Position numbers and translations under genes: made by a program
Notes under the pieces: generated by a model
What the model was told of the DNA's origin: nothing
What the model saw: the letters and a program-made list of their open reading frames with translations, nothing else
The model's database searches: none
Assembly: GCA_004123355.1 (NCBI GenBank)
Contig: SCHM01000002.1
Coordinates: 8,281,569 to 8,345,568 of the forward strand
From: Amphirosellinia nigrospora
Taxonomy: Eukaryota; Ascomycota; Sordariomycetes; Xylariales; Xylariaceae
Length of the DNA stretch: 64,000 nt
Direction: 5' to 3'
Part shown: piece by piece, positions 1 to 10,980 of the stretch
Numbering within the stretch: the first letter of the stretch is position 1
Layout: each line of letters begins with the position of its first letter

Positions 1-895
1 GTTTTTTAACGATAAAAAGGATAATTTATTTCTTAACGATAAAAAAAACAACTTATTTTTTAATAATAAAAAAAATAACTTATTTAGTTTATTTAATTTT
101 TATAGTTATATTAATGCTGCGTTTTAATATTTAAAAAAAATATAATTAATTTATTTAACTTTAATAATGCTTATAATATATGTAAAATTGTTTTAATATT
201 AATAAAATATTACGATAATTTTATTAATAAAATTTTCCGGCGTATTAATAAGCTTATATTAACCGGCCCCGAATTAAATATTAAAATATAAGCTAAAAAA
301 TTCGTTAGTTATTTAATCCGTTTTATCGAAAAAAATAATAAGTTATAATATAATTTATTTAATAGTTTATATTTTAAAATCTAAAAACTATTAATTCTAA
401 AACTATATAAATTAATAAAAGCTAGTAAAAAATATTAAAAGTTGCTTTTTAATAATAAATTTATAAAAACGATCGTAAAAAAGCTATTATATTAGTTTAT
501 TAAAAAAGCTTGCTATTTGTTTATAAAAAAGTTCTTAATAATAGTATAATAAAAAAATATAATTATATTTATTAAAAATGCTTTTTTTAAACGTTTATTT
601 TATTAAATATTCCGGTTTATTATTTTTAGAACTTTTGCTTATTAGCGCTAAAGCATAGCTTTATATAGTAATAATATATAAAATTAACCGCCGTTAAAAT
701 TAAAATTGCTTATAAAACTTTAAATAAATATTATATTTTTAATATAATAATTTAAAAAGTAAAAAATATAGCTATAATTATATACCGATAGTTTTTTTAT
801 TTATAGCAATAATTCGGTAAAGTTTTTTGAAAGTCTTTTTAAAGCTTTTTATAATAAAACAAATAATCCTAAATTACTTTTAAGCACTATTTTAC
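1..895. repeat. AT-rich, RIP-like relic of a repeat
   Basis: The first ~895 bases are extremely rich in A and T, with long runs of TA, AA and TT and no open frame. The remaining cytosines are nearly always followed by T, C or G, and CpA/TpG is almost absent (for example through 225-330). That is the footprint expected of repeat-induced point mutation, which converts C to T at CpA in duplicated DNA of many ascomycetes. Composition returns to normal sharply near 895-900. The original element is probably a transposon, but no terminal repeats or protein can be recognised, and the block may begin outside the window. Confidence 0.75.
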
Positions 896-1349
896 GAGTG
901 TAGTTCTATTTAAAATAGGAAATTATCTACTTATTTTATCTGACTCTGGTTCACTTTGTTTTTGCTGCGAAAGCCTGGGCTGCGCATTTGCGTCGTTTGT
1001 GCTGTTGCTCCGCGATTCTCTCCTCATCTAGCAATGCGGCGGGGCCTTGGCTCAATGCGTTCGGTGTCATCATTTCCGAACGTACTGGTTAATTATGAGG
1101 TCTTGTGTTCAATAAAATTGTAGAGATGAATGGAATTATAGAAACCACTTCAATGGCACATACAGTTGGCTGGTAGCGTGGTTTCTATCACTATGCGAAT
1201 TCTAATTACGGAAACATTGAAGCGGCTATTCTATACCTCGTAATTTTGCAGGTATACAAACATTTATTTCAATCTAAAAACGTTGCTCTAAAATTAAAAC
1301 AGTCAAGCTGTGCTAGGTAGGTAGGTAAGAAATCTGCAAAATATTGCGT
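896..1349. other. Intergenic, no gene seen
   Basis: Normal-composition DNA between the AT-rich block and the first gene. It ends with a short run of GTAG repeats (about 1314-1327) just beyond the 3' end of the minus-strand gene. I see no supported coding or RNA feature. Confidence 0.6.
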
Positions 1350-1946
1350 TTATACAATATTTGACCAATTGAGGAGGCCATGAACACTGCTATCGTCAGT
1401 ATCTGAGCCACTCTCATAGCCATCAATATGGCCATCAGAATCGGAATCAGAATCAGTATCATCTTCTAATTGCCCTTTGGCATTTAAGGTACCGAAAGTC
1501 TTAATCAAGAATTCATAGCACCCAGGAATTTGTTTTCCTAGTGCTAGACTACCTACAAGTGAGGCAATAGCGAGAGATTCTCCTGTTTCGTATTCGAATT
1601 CAGGATAGAACGCGTACGACGAATTGTCGTCCGGCTTATAGCGCAGATCAAGGTATATCTGCCGCCAGGCTTTGAAGAACTCCAATACGTTCTTTGAGTA
1701 AGCTGCACACTCACAATGTGTCTTGTGAGTCACTGTTAGATAATCAGCAGGCTTGGGCTGGTGGATCTTAAAGTCGGGATGAAGAGGGTGGATATGTGGA
1801 GGAACTGAGAATGACTTCGTTGCGGCGATACAAACCGTGCAGCCTTGATTCGTTACTGAAATTTGGTAATAGGGCTTTTCGTCTGTCGGCGGAATAAGAA
1901 CCGCGTTGGACTTGAGAAGGTACAATTCGTGTGATGATGAAACCAT
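1350..1946 (-). CDS. Hypothetical protein, 198 aa, acidic Asp/Ser tail
   Basis: A single uninterrupted frame encodes 198 residues; I do not recognise the family. Visible features are a CTVC pair (about residues 36-39), a CEC pair (about 78-80), an aromatic central part (FFKAWRQIYLDLRY, about 89-102), a small-residue stretch (ASLVGSLALGK), and a strongly acidic, low-complexity tail with a (DS)n run followed by GSDTDDSS. There is no signal peptide or convincing membrane segment. The opposite strand carries only a short ORF overlapping its 5' end. It lies about 450 bp from the RIP-like block, a position typical of lineage-specific genes. It is probably a real small gene because the frame is long and unbroken where most neighbours are broken, but function is unknown. 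Confidence 0.5.
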   Translation of the reverse strand: MVSSSHELYLLKSNAVLIPPTDEKPYYQISVTNQGCTVCIAATKSFSVPPHIHPLHPDFKIHQPKPADYLTVTHKTHCECAAYSKNVLEFFKAWRQIYLDLRYKPDDNSSYAFYPEFEYETGESLAIASLVGSLALGKQIPGCYEFLIKTFGTLNAKGQLEDDTDSDSDSDGHIDGYESGSDTDDSSVHGLLNWSNIV

Positions 1947-2261
1947 GTTGAAGACTTGGGGTAAGATGAGAACTACTGAGCGAAAGGAGCCTAGACGGTT
2001 TGGTAGAATAGATTATGTAGACATTTACCTCCAGACTCTGTCCAATATTGCACCTTCGCTATTTAGCATCAATGGGTTTGTTTTCTGAAGGGAAACAATC
2101 GCTTTCACTCATTCCCGTTGTCTGTAATCACCTATCGTCAACTGCAAAGAGGAACTGACAAAGAGATTTACAGGAGAGTCAAATCAATAAAGCATAAGGG
2201 GTATTAATGAAGGACTATTTACAAGTGAATTCTGAATAGGGGTGTACAAATATTCTTCGGC
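1947..2261. other. Intergenic, no gene seen
   Basis: Upstream region of the 198-aa minus-strand gene. It contains only very short frames and no recognisable promoter element. Confidence 0.5.
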
Positions 2262-2889
2262 TTATAGACATTGCCTTTGAGCACTACCATGTCGTTTGAG
2301 GAAGGCGAGGCAAACAAGAGTGGTCGACGGCCCCATTGTTCCATTGTCCTCACTTTCAAGAGCAGGTAACCGCCGTGATAGCATAGTCGTCGGGGCGGAC
2401 GTTGCGCCGCCGACTAGGTATGTCCCCACCCAACTATCAAGTACGGTGCCAATCTCATCGGTGGACGGGAAGTCCGGAATCATGTTGGCTTTGAAAGTGA
2501 CAGAGAATGGAGCTGTGATGGTGTTTTTGGTGTCTAGGTAGTTCTAAAGAGCCGTGAGTACTAGTCCGTATCGTCTCTTAAACGTTTGCGGATCATGTTG
2601 GATCTTACCGATGAGATGTACGACGTTGACGTAGATTTAGTCCACTTTGACAGGGCGTCTGGAAGACGGAGGTTAGTTGGGCTCTCGCCGGATAAACCCG
2701 GAGTACAAAGAAGAGAGAGGGACGGGACACGGTTGTCGGCTTACGGTAGAGGATGTTTGATGGGGCATTTTGGGGCGATTTGAGTGTCGGTGCCAGGTCC
2801 ACGCGACAACCCGAGTCGGTAGACGCGAGAGGAAGGCCGTGAACTGCGGCGAGGCCGAGTGATGTTAAAAGCCCGGTAGTGAAATGCAT
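2262..2889 (-). pseudogene. Possible remnant of a small secreted protein gene
   Basis: On the minus strand an ATG at 2889 opens a frame starting MHFTTGLLTSLGLAAVHG, which reads like a signal peptide (short n-region, hydrophobic core, small residues before a cut). The frame loses sense after about 30 residues and short frames follow in other phases; the last (about 2483-2262) contains PSTDEIGTVLDSWVGTYLVGG. No family is recognised. It could be a broken secreted-protein gene, a gene with unrecognised introns, or chance. Support is limited to the signal-peptide-like start. Confidence 0.25.
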
Positions 2890-4600
2890 ATTGTAGATCT
2901 ATCGGATCAGCGATGTGTAGTAATCTTTTGGAAAAAGTCGACTTCACAATGCTCGTGATTAATAGTAGTTTTTGAGTGTCGTCGGGATGTGGGTGATTAT
3001 ATCCTTGTGGCTATATCCTGGAGTATGGGGTATAGAGTACCCACCCCAAGCAAGATGATGGAAACGAGTCTGTCGTCAAATCACATCACACCCTCCACGT
3101 CAATATGGCTCGGAATGGCAACGAGTGGGCTAGAAGAGTCGGTCAGTCCACGGAAACAGTTCTCATCGGGATGGTGGCGATGAAAGTCTCAGAGTCCAAG
3201 GGGTGACGTGCAACCTCGATAGTTGATAGGCGTGTATATTGGTATAACTTCAGAGAGTATTTGAAAAACGCCCCCGACCGTCCATGGGACACCTCGGGCG
3301 GATATCCATTCAGACATGCTATCACATGCGCTCGGTCGCCAGATGACATGCCATGATTGTGAATTCAGGTTTTCCAACCTTATCCGACGGAACATTCCTC
3401 TTGCCAAATCTGGATCTCAGGACCGCATTTTGATTCACCATGGCAACATCGCCAGTTGTCCATCTCGCAAAACACAGTTCACCTAGGCAGGTGTCATCCT
3501 GAATTGGTGGAATTGTAATTTTCCGTATCGAGTAGGTAATTAAAGTAAGATGTGTTTCATCGCGTTGCCGATTTCCACTGCCAACACTGAAACCCTTACT
3601 TAGCCTTGGCCATGGCTATACAGGTAAATCTTTAAACGGAGCAGGGACAATTCGCGACCATCTCTGGCCGGCTGGGTCGGCCTCGGCGGGTATCATCTCG
3701 GCCTTTACAGCGCCGGCATCATCGACTCACAAACCTTAGGAAATGAGGACGAAGACATTCCGTTTGCATCTGGCGTCTAGATCTATAAAAACCCACCAAC
3801 CTGGTAGGAACAATAACTAAGCTTTCGACAGAACAAACCACGCTACGCTGACCAAGAATGACAAAGGTTGGTACCAGGAGGCCATCGATAAGCCCATATC
3901 GTTATGGGCAATAGGAGAGTTGCACTCCCTTGGGGGGGGAAGGGGTTTACGTAGTATATAAAGCAGAATTCGGCTGACCCGCCGGCGGTGTCCTCCGTTT
4001 ACCTCGATTGAGTTGGTGCCCGCCGCTCCGTAGAGACACGCTGAATTTCGTTGGCGAGAGCTGGTGCTAGTCTAAACCATTGTTCGTATGTGTCTTCACG
4101 TTCGGCTTGAACGACTCTGTTTACAATTCAGTTAGTGTAGATATTTCGGAGTGCGTAGATACTGGTAGATAATCAAGCCAAGCCAAGCCAAGCCAACGGT
4201 ACTATGAAAGCGATAGCCACCGGGGACGACTAGATAGGGAATATAACCGTGATGCCAATGGATCAGAACTTTACCCGCTTTTCCCCCAATCGAGTCATTA
4301 GTTCCACGCGGCAGATAGGCCTCGCCTAAACTCGTATGTGCAATCTATATTGTTATCATGATTGGAGGAGGGCTCACCCGATCGGTTCCGAGTTCACAAG
4401 CACGGACGCGGAATTATTCGCTTGGACAGACATATTCATTCAGTATATATGTGTACCATTCCTAATAAACATAGGATGCTCGGCGAAACGAAGGTAAATA
4501 TCCTACCACCTGCTGTGCAGCTTGACACTCTCCTCTAATCTAATTTTCGTCTATCAAAGAAAGAAAATCACCAGCACGACTTCCATTCTGTGGCTGTCTT
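2890..4600. other. Intergenic, no convincing gene
   Basis: Short minus-strand frames occur at 3143-3407 (for example LNGYPPEVSHGRSGAFFKY) but have no recognised family, start context or splice structure. A small tandem array of AGCCA units sits at about 4174-4195. The last part is downstream of the ornithine decarboxylase gene. Confidence 0.5.
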
Positions 4601-5946
4601 TCACCTCATCTTCAAACTACAGTCGTAGAATGCCCTGGCGCCTGGCTCGCTGCAGACATAAATGACATCGTGCGTGTTGCTGAAGCCATTAAACATCGTG
4701 GCAGAGCACTTCGTATAGGCGCCCATATCCTCAAAGTACAGCAGTCACCGACATCAAGTTCATGAGAAAAGCGGATGGACTTGGTGATCTGGTCGATACC
4801 ATCGCAAGTGGGCCCCCAGATTGAATACTCAGTACCAGCACACGCCCTCCGAAACGGCGCCAGCAAGAACATTGTCGTAATAGTATGCATACCGGTGCGT
4901 AGGATTGGCAGCAGGCTGTTGATGATCGTACATGATGCAACTGAAGTTACATAGATACCATCGTTCATGTAAACATGTAGGTCTCGCCGGTCATGGGGTT
5001 CTCGATGGTACGACGCGCAATGATGCTGCAAGCAACGGTAAAGGCAGAGGACACGTAGTAGCGGCCGGGTTCAGCAATAATATTGATATGAGGCGGGAAG
5101 TACTGATCCAGAGCTTCGCGGAGAACATGGCCATGGTCTCAAAGCTGTCACCGGTAAAACCGCCTCCCACATCTAGCGTTTTCATGTCGAAGCCATGCGC
5201 GTAAGCTTGCTTGAAAACGATATCGGCGTCTTGAACAGCTTTCAAGAAAGCCAGGGGATCGGAAGCCCCAGATCCGACGTGAAAGCTGACGCCGACTACG
5301 TTGAGTCCAAGCTCCTTGGCCAAACGGAGAAGATCGTCAGTCGCATCAAGGGAAGCGCCGAACTTCAAGCTAAGACGGCACAAACTCGACGAATCATCAG
5401 TCAGAATGCGCAGGAAAAGCTCGGCATCGGGAAATAGCTTCGCGATCTTGCGGAGTTCGTCAGCGTTATCGAAAGTCATCTGCTTGACGCCCTGGTTCGC
5501 GACAAATCGCACGTAAGAGTTGGTTTTGCAAGGCTGGGCATAGATAATACGCGATGGATCGACTCCCATGTCGAGGACCTGTTCGATCTCAGCCTTGGAG
5601 GCGCAGTCGAAGCCCGTGCCAAGACCAGCGAGAAGCTGAAGCACCTTGGGTCTGGGTTGCATTTGACCGCGTAGAAGGGCTTGACGCGGGGCAGGTTCTT
5701 CTTCCATCTCATGTGCTGGCGATACACCTCTCCAAGATCGCCCACAAAAAAGGTATCCTCGTCTCCAGGGCTGCAGGATTCGTGATCGACGCTCTCGACG
5801 CGCTGGCGGAAAGCATCGCCGATCATTTGCTTGGCAACAGCAGCGCCATGGTGATGATCAACAAATAGATTCTTCTTAGTAAGAATCGGATTATTCTCGA
5901 AATAAGTCGGGGCTGGATAGTCGACAAGAGCAGTGGCCATAACCAT
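4601..5946 (-). CDS. Ornithine decarboxylase
   Basis: This pyridoxal-phosphate enzyme decarboxylates ornithine to putrescine, the first step of polyamine synthesis in the cytosol. The start is MVMATALVDYPAPTYF at 5946 (a second ATG lies two codons on). The PLP-lysine motif FYAVKCNPDP is followed by GTGFDCASKAEIEQVL, the glycine-rich HVGSGASDP and LDVGGGF. Near the C-terminus WGPTCDGIDQ carries the active-site cysteine, and the protein ends near SEPGARAFYDC. The span fits the usual ~440-450 residues. The frame changes at least five times by single missing bases: after NPDP (about 5648), at MAM-LREALDQYF (about 5127), at TYMF-YMNDG (about 4972), at IY-GNFS (about 4952) and at GD-WLYFEDM (about 4752). 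Each looks like a homopolymer one base too short. The identity is certain; whether the breaks are real is doubtful. Confidence 0.95.
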
Positions 5947-6760
5947 ATCCTCCGATGTAGCGTGGGTCGTGAGGAGAGGGGAACGAGCCTAACGTGTCCT
6001 TTTACACGTGGATACGGGTTGAGAGGTGCAGAGAGACTGTTCCCTAGATATGTCGGCGCAGCTATCGACACTCACAAGGAGATGGATAGCGTGGTCGGCG
6101 GCAAAAAATGGGTGCTAGGAACGTGTTCCTCTGGTGTTAGGGGGGTCGAAAACGGTAGCTTCCTGATCCCGAAGCGATCTGACGAGGTCTCCTCGACTCT
6201 CCCTCCGCAAGAGGAAGAACCTTAGAACTCGTCCTATGCGGCAGCCGGTGGGTTGGGGGGATGTTTGGAGTCGGTTGGGAGTGTCGAACAACAGAGGCGT
6301 TCGGCGGTCCTTAGGGTGTCGCAGCAGGCGGTGGAGGGGTCGGGAGTTGATGATGTGGAAGGATTTGCGCAGGCTGAAATCTTGATCAGAAACGAAGCTC
6401 ACGGCCAATGAAGCCGTGGTAGCTACAGTGCCTTTGATAAGACCAAAGGCAAGTCGACAGAGGAAGAGGGGATTTCGACCGGGTGGGTGAGAATCAACCG
6501 GTGAGAGATGTGCTTTGAGAGAGCGTGGCTTGTTGTCACGTATACTATACGCAGTAGCGATGATGTGAAGCAGGTTTTTGGCTTTAAGAATTGAGCACCT
6601 GGGCTGAGTAGATGTTGGTTGCGAGGTGTACAGTGTTCCAAGGTAGGAGAGGGAGGTGGATGGTTGAACACGGGCGTCAGATGGTTTTATAAAGCCCTCG
6701 CCGAAGCCCTCCCTAGCCTGGTTCTAGGGCAGAGACAGGGCAGTGTGCAACAACTTTTTT
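5947..6760 (-). promoter_or_regulatory. Probable ornithine decarboxylase leader/promoter with overlapping upstream ATG
   Basis: The region upstream of the decarboxylase has no gene on either strand. On the minus strand an ATG at 6071 opens an 82-codon frame that runs past the decarboxylase start and ends at 5823 in another phase. If it is in the mature mRNA it would act as an overlapping upstream ORF. A possible 5' splice site (GTGAGT, about 6075-6080) lies just before it, so it may instead be in a 5'-UTR intron. Long leaders are known for fungal ornithine decarboxylase genes. No transcription start can be assigned. Confidence 0.35.
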
Positions 6761-9295
6761 TTTCATAGTGGGGTTTGGGTGAATAGAGCGGGGCAAAATT
6801 ATCAAAAATATGGGGTGAGAGACATGTGAATGGTAGTTAATGGTAGTTAATACGGTAGGTAGCTCGATGCTTTGCAGTAGCGCGCTCGCGCCACATGTAA
6901 ATAGTGACGTACAGGAACCTCGCCTTGGGTCTCTGTATAACGTCTCAAGGCCGGGATAATCCCAAGATAAAATGTGGTATATAAATTGAGAATCTCATAC
7001 CTGACGACTTACACCCAGCGCACCTCTCCGGACGTACGGTTGATACGCCAGTCTCTAAGTATGTTTGGGAATAGATGTATGTATCTAAGGTCTGTACAGT
7101 GCCGATCCGAGGCTTATACTGTGCTGGAGAATGGCCAACTGGCTTTTTGTGCTAAGTAAGGCAAGCTGAAGCCTCTGTTGACTGACTTATGGTAGGTGAC
7201 AGCGTGTGGCTGCGGAGAATTTATGTTGTGAAATGGATGGCGGTGGCTTTTGTGTACTATCCGATCGCCGATAGTTGTCGCCAGATAGATGATATTTCAG
7301 TCAGACGCCACTCGAGAAAAGACAAACCAAACCTCCGGCTTTCGTATCAGAAGGGAGACGAAAAGGGGCACCTTTATAGCTTTCCGTCTCTATTCACATA
7401 CTTACTACTTACCGTCCATCGTTGACCATGTTCTTGCTCATGTGAAGCTCCCTTCCCGGTTCGTTCGCGGCTTTTGCTAAATCTCCGCGTTGCATGTCGA
7501 TACAAGCTAACCTCCAACTTGCCTCTCGATATTGTTGCTTGTCTCGAGCTGATAAAGCAGTATGTATATATACTTTCTCCATATATGTTGTGACCACTCG
7601 ACTGCAACCTTGGGGGCGACACCGCTCTTCCTCCAAGGCTTGTTCCTCCGCGGCAAGAGGCACAAGCCTTGGGGACCGGCCCAGTCCCCCTCTCGCCTCG
7701 ACACCTCCCTTCTCTTCTGACCGCAAGTCGTCGCAATTTGTTCACCCACCCTTCCCTTCGACATGCCATCCCGACTCTGTCCTGGCCGCTTTTGCATAAA
7801 CGGCCACACGCCGCCCTAATGCCCGGCGCCAATTGCATCTCCAACCGGGCTGCCCTGACGCACCCTTCATATTAAAGACTCTATTGACGACTGGTCGACA
7901 AAATCGGGCCTGCTATCCCTCACAGTCGCAATCCGAAGATATCGGCGGGTCTGACCACGCCTCGAAATTGAAATACAACATCTCGGGGGCGTCAACGTGA
8001 TCGATGTCCTATCTCTGGCCATGTGGCCTACCCAACCGCTTACAACAACTTGGTTTAGGCTGTTGTCCTATTGTGGGATTGCGACGATGCTTTTGAGGTG
8101 TGGTGTCTTCGTTCAGCCGCTTCCGATACAGCTTCAACCTACCCCAAGCTTCCATTTTCGAGTGGCCAATGAACTTTGGAGCTTATTCGTTTCAGCAGCA
8201 CGGATGATGCATGCATGTAAGTAGGTGCAGTACAGAATCCGGACACTAGCTCATGTGGATATCGAGTCTTTTATGTCCGGCGTGATTGGCTGCCCCGGCC
8301 GTACTTTTCCGCGAATTGGCCGGTTGAATGGGTCAGAGATATCATCATGTTGTCAATTGTTGGAGCAAAGGCAGCATGCAATATGATTTATGAAAAGAGA
8401 GCCCCGGCGAGTACGGATAGCTCGAAAAAGGTGAAGAAAGCGGCAACAAGAAAAGCTTGATTCAACCCTCAACACCGCAGCGTCTAAAAGACGACGACAT
8501 TCGTCTTGTCAATAGAGATTAGGACAGAGACCAGAGTCCCTCTATTGTATTTTCTCTAGACTTTGGAGGACTATCAGGGCGAGAGCAGGATGAAGAAGCG
8601 TGTGTCACAATGAATGAGCCAGCACCATGTTCATCGACTCGTTTGGTTACAATCAAGGTAGGAGCCTGTGCCACAAGAATAGGGAGTTTGCGGGTTGCTA
8701 TTTTCGGCCAGACTATCCGTCTAGCTGAGAATTTGATTGGTTGGGGCTTGTGCGACTATGCTAGACAATCAAATCTCCATTCGGCATGCCTACCTAGAGA
8801 CTTAATAAGTAGAATAACGGAGCCATAAACACAAATTATACCGTTAATACTTTCGGAATATTAATGGCGTCATTTTTATTGCAACTAGAAGAATCTTCGT
8901 CTTCGCACAACGAAAAGGAGGACGATGAATTAGAGTGGGAAGGCTTTGACGACTAATGCCGTCGGCGAGTCTAGGGACGTACATCGGCATGTGGTTCTTA
9001 GTTTTAGTTGCTGCGATGAGTTATAGGAACCAGGTACATTTAATGGCATGTGATAAAATACATTAATAAAAGTCTTAATAGCCTGAGGTTTGCCAATAAA
9101 GTCTTTTACGTACATGAATTCAAGTTGAATAATTATGCCTTGCAATGTAGGTATATGCTCTAATCCTAGTAGTAGCTGCTTTACCTAAAATCTTGATTAT
9201 GACTAGTCACGACCTATAGTGCACCATGTGTTAGATAAGTATGTCGAATGGGAGCAGCCCGGTTAGGTAATTGCTTCATTTATTTCTAGCGGTCC
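6761..9295. other. Gene-poor intergenic region
   Basis: No supported gene. A 10-base unit is tandemly duplicated near 6832-6851 (TGGTAGTTAA twice). Minus-strand frames at 7374-7844 and plus-strand frames at 7494-7875 overlap one another, are rich in Arg, Ser and Pro, and match no family, so I treat them as chance. An AT-richer patch lies at 8830-9250. Confidence 0.5.
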
Positions 9296-9583
9296 CTAAA
9301 AATACCTATACCTCAAAGTATTTAGATGGGGAGCATCAGCGCTCGAAGAAGGAAGTGATCGCGCATCACAAGTATCTCGACGAAATCCGTGAAAGACGTG
9401 AGAGAATATAGAGCACCATCTTTCGCCTTCACCCTCATAGTTTCCAGCGCGGCCTTTGATTAAAGCCATTAGGTACGCCATAGCGCTCCCACAATATGGT
9501 TGATAAACTCCTTCATCGATTTTGTGTTGTTCAGCCCCTATCTCCCCCAAAATCTGACGAATCTCCTGAATCGTTTCGGTCAT
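9296..9583 (-). CDS. Small hypothetical protein, 95 aa
   Basis: The frame starts MTETIQEIRQILGEIGAEQHKIDEG, a plausible amphipathic helix, followed by GVYQPYCGSAMAYLMALIKG. No known domain is recognised. The second half (arginine- and serine-rich) looks less protein-like, so the true end may be earlier or joined through an intron. It lies alone in gene-poor DNA. Its length and the helical start are the only support. Confidence 0.25.
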   Translation of the reverse strand: MTETIQEIRQILGEIGAEQHKIDEGVYQPYCGSAMAYLMALIKGRAGNYEGEGERWCSIFSHVFHGFRRDTCDARSLPSSSADAPHLNTLRYRYF

Positions 9584-10149
9584 AATCCTGGATGTGCGCC
9601 TTCGGAATGCTACAAATAAATGAGCAGAATTTGGAAGAGTTCCCGGAGCAGGCCGCTTAATCTTTCAGGTGCTATAGTAATAGTGTGCGAGATGGCGGAC
9701 TTCGAAGGAAGCGCGGTTCCGCCTGTCCAGTGAATCGTGGCGTCTTCGCATGCAGTTATCAAAACCAGTCTAACGTCTGGCCATGCTGAAGCGCGGCAAC
9801 ACGGAACTTCTTAGTTACATGACGTACCACCAGAAATCCCGGTCAGCAACGTACGGGCGAAAGCTGAATGGATGTCGAGCTGAGAAGTACCCGTTCGCCA
9901 ACGGAGAATAACCCCTGACGAGCAGCGTGTGCTACGCCTAATGCCGACCGAAGAAAATGAAGACCGCCAGCGAGCGCCTACCGCATCCATCTATAAGACC
10001 GGCAACGAAAAAAACGCTAATAGCTTCATCTATTCGATGACTTTCGAAGGTCATCCCACACTGATGACAATTTTCACCTTAGAAAGGACACTCCCAAGCA
10101 CATCTGCGCGTAGCCCGACAGTACCGCGTATGGGCTCGTCAACCCGGCC

Positions 10150-10980
10150 AATATAAGAAAGGAGAGCATTCCATGGCCCTCGGTGGGATGACAAGCTCAT
10201 CACCGGGACTAGCAAGTACCTAACCAACAAGCAGGGCACCGCCACCAAGTCTGGGGTCAGCGCCGCCCTCAGCATTGACTGCGAGTATCCATCGCCGGGA
10301 GCGAGGAAGTACGTCGGCGAGTAGTGGCCTAGCGACACAACGCCTTTTATTCGCGACAGGAAGTTCGGCATCCCGTACCATGGGTGCTTCGATTACCTTG
10401 GGTACTGGGGGCCGACCGCCGTCCCTCAAAACTGAACGACGCCGAAAAGTTAACTTCGAGCAAGAAGAGGTTACGGCGGAGCAGGTAATCGACAACACTG
10501 CGAGTGCGAGTTCGAAAATCGCTAATTTAGGAGCAACATATCGTGTGAACGCGTTCGTCCGTATCTCGACGCGTGGCGAAGGCGATTTACTACCCCGCCA
10601 ACTCAGCGGCTCGGGCAGTTTCTTGGATCCGAGTGCTTTCCCATATCTCGGATGCGCTAAATACGAAGATGTCGACCCGTGCGTGGAAGGTTACGGATGC
10701 TACGTCGATACTACTAATGGCGACGCTCCCGGCGGCGATGGAGGGTGGGGAGGTATTGTTAGTGACGGTAGCGGTTGAGATAACGACAGTAGCAGCAGAG
10801 ACGATCTGGACCCGTCGCGCAACAAGAAGTACTACTACGATGCGGTTAAGAAGTCCGACTAAGGCGCCATTGCCGTGAGTGGTTCTGTCACAATACCATC
10901 GACGACGACTCACAGGGTGAGATTCGCTCCAGTTAACGCAAGACGGCCAACAAGCAGCCGGGGTATAATTATCACTTAAA
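10150..10980 (+). pseudogene. Decayed coding patch, family not recognised
   Basis: Protein-like sequence appears in changing frames on the plus strand. From about 10154 one phase reads HGPRWDDKLITGTSKYLTN then SIDCEYPSPGARKYVGE, meets a stop at about 10322, continues with FGIPYHGCFDYLGYWGP and stops again near 10430. Another phase then reads KVNFEQEEVTAEQVIDN, GCAKYEDVDPCVEGYGCYV and, after a further stop, SRNKKYYYDAVKKSD. The cysteine, tyrosine and tryptophan pattern suggests an extracellular protein. At least four interruptions and no clear start argue for a remnant. I cannot name the family. Confidence 0.35.

Noticed and set aside
4174-4195. Short AGCCA tandem repeat as a CRISPR-like or regulatory array
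   Set aside because: Only about four 5-base units with no spacers; a minor microsatellite.
7374-7875. Several overlapping frames of 100-156 codons on both strands
   Set aside because: They occupy the same DNA in opposite directions, are Arg/Ser/Pro-rich, and match no family; GC-rich chance frames.
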